Positions 7,201 through 7,654 of a stretch of DNA of 7,654 nucleotides are shown one piece after another (the stretch's first letter is position 1; every line of letters starts with the position of its first letter). This DNA is from Acidobacteriota bacterium (lineage in GTDB: Bacteria; Acidobacteriota; Terriglobia; Versatilivoradales; Versatilivoraceae). The translations under genes were made by a program, and so were the position numbers. The notes under the pieces were generated by a model. It was not told the DNA's origin. It made no database searches and saw only the letters and a list, made by a program, of their open reading frames with translations. Location of the stretch: assembly GCA_026706225.1 (NCBI GenBank), contig JAPOZE010000208.1, forward strand, positions 1 through 7,654, read 5' to 3'.

Positions 7201-7473
7201 CCGCTCCGGATCGCCGGGGGCGATGGCCCGGTATCCGCCCAGGTCGGTGAAGGCTCCCTCCTTGGTGTCGAAGCGCAGTTTGTTGACGCGGGCCGCCTCG
7301 TCGGGCCCGTGGCAGGCGTAGCAGCGGTCGGTCAGGAGGGGGCGAATGTCGCGGTCGAACTCAACCGCCGGCTGCTCGGGACCTTGCGCCCAGGCGGCCG
7401 TTCCCGCCCCCAGGACCAGGCCCGCAACCATCCCGCAAAACCATCCCAGCCTCAAGCTAGCCTTCCTTCTCAT
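4270..7473 (-). CDS. PSCyt1-DUF1549-LamG-DUF1553 (PSCyt2/PSD1) exported multidomain protein
   Basis: From the preferred ATG at 7473 the protein has 1067 residues. Domains in order: a Sec signal peptide ([29 protein letters not shown], likely cut after residue 29); Planctomycete cytochrome c domain with CYACHGPD (haem motif at 51-55) and the RMPP block at about 106-109; DUF1549 (about 158-368) with [11 protein letters not shown] and a second CxxCH in [13 protein letters not shown] (339-343); a charged helical, probably coiled-coil segment (about 385-428); a LamG/concanavalin-like domain (about 436-648, with [43 protein letters not shown]); another helical stretch; and DUF1553 (about 716-1038, with [35 protein letters not shown] and [17 protein letters not shown]). 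It should act outside the cytoplasmic membrane. LamG suggests glycan or protein binding; redox or polymer-processing roles are proposed but unproven for this family. A longer start at 7554 has no Shine-Dalgarno and would bury the signal peptide. It is the first gene of the operon. Confidence 0.93.
   Translation of the reverse strand: [1067 protein letters not shown]
4273..4278 (-). promoter_or_regulatory. Ribosome binding site of the DUF1501 gene, embedded in the upstream coding end
   Basis: Minus strand AAGGAG lies in the last codons of the upstream gene, immediately before its TGA stop (4272-4270), and 6 nt before the ATG at 4266. This arrangement is typical of translational coupling and supports a fixed expression ratio of the two exported proteins. 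Confidence 0.75.
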
Positions 7474-7480
7474 GGACTGA

Positions 7481-7487
7481 CCTCTCT
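7481..7487 (-). promoter_or_regulatory. Ribosome binding site that fixes the start of the PSCyt1 gene
   Basis: Minus strand AGAGAGG lies 7 nt before the ATG at 7473-7471. The in-frame ATG further upstream at 7554 has no such element. The downstream start also puts the basic-hydrophobic signal peptide at the true N-terminus. Confidence 0.75.
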
Positions 7488-7605
7488 GGAAGCATTCCGT
7501 CCGTCCGGGCTGCCCGACATCTTCCCTCCGCCTCGCCGGCAGGGGCGCGGCCATAGTCGCAACCCGGCCCCGGTAAGCTGAACAAGCCCCTGACGTTGAT
7601 CCTTA

Positions 7606-7634
7606 AGTCTAGCGTTCTCGCTGGGCTCCCTCAA
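7606..7634 (-). promoter_or_regulatory. Candidate sigma70-type promoter of the operon
   Basis: On the minus strand, TTGAGG (7634-7629) and TAGACT (7611-7606) are separated by exactly 17 nt. Each matches its consensus hexamer at 4 of 6 positions. Initiation near 7600 would leave a leader of roughly 125 nt before the ATG at 7473. Chance matches of this quality are common, so this is only a candidate. The rest of 7474-7654 shows no other clear feature. Confidence 0.35.
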
Positions 7635-7654
7635 CCCCAAATTGGACACGGATG

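Noticed and set aside
7474..7554. N-terminal extension of the PSCyt1 protein to an ATG at 7554
   Set aside because: There is no Shine-Dalgarno before it, and it would place 27 charged residues ahead of an obvious signal peptide. AGAGAGG correctly spaced before the ATG at 7473 decides the shorter start.
1..7654. Searched for CRISPR repeats, tRNA or rRNA genes, insertion sequence ends and phage genes
   Set aside because: No regularly spaced repeats, cloverleaf-like segments, transposase motifs or terminal inverted repeats were seen.

Overview
The window is a GC-rich bacterial stretch in which every convincing gene lies on the minus strand, so it reads right to left. The best taxonomic clue is the pairing of a Planctomycete-type cytochrome (PSCyt1)/DUF1549/LamG/DUF1553 protein with a DUF1501 protein. 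These families are most abundant in Planctomycetota, Verrucomicrobiota, Lentisphaerota, Acidobacteriota and related environmental lineages. The sequence alone does not tell me which phylum this is.

Layout in transcription order: (1) a leader at 7474-7654 with a plausible sigma70-type promoter and a strong ribosome binding site. (2) 7473-4270, a large Sec-exported protein with two CxxCH haem-type motifs and an internal LamG domain. (3) 4266-2788, a Tat-exported DUF1501 protein of the alkaline phosphatase/sulfatase-like superfamily. (4) 2784-1636, a Tat-signal-bearing protein with the dihydrodipicolinate synthase/N-acetylneuraminate lyase (DapA) fold signature but without the family's catalytic residues. 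(5) 1559-516, a complete cytoplasmic Ldh_2-type malate/lactate dehydrogenase. Gaps are 3, 3 and 76 nt, so genes 2-4 almost certainly form one translationally coupled operon, and gene 5 probably belongs to it. After a 245-nt intergenic region comes a HicB antitoxin (270-61), followed 3 nt later by the first 19 codons of a HicA toxin that runs off the left edge.

Working model (inference): the first three products act outside the cytoplasmic membrane, perhaps binding and processing a carbohydrate or other polymer, with possible haem redox chemistry. The dehydrogenase would handle a 2-hydroxy or 2-keto acid inside the cell. The most unusual item is the exported DapA-fold protein: by my alignment by eye, the Schiff-base lysine and every other classical active-site position I could align are replaced. 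It looks like either a secreted pseudoenzyme or a protein with a new chemistry or binding role. The toxin-antitoxin pair is an ordinary accessory element with no visible link to the operon.
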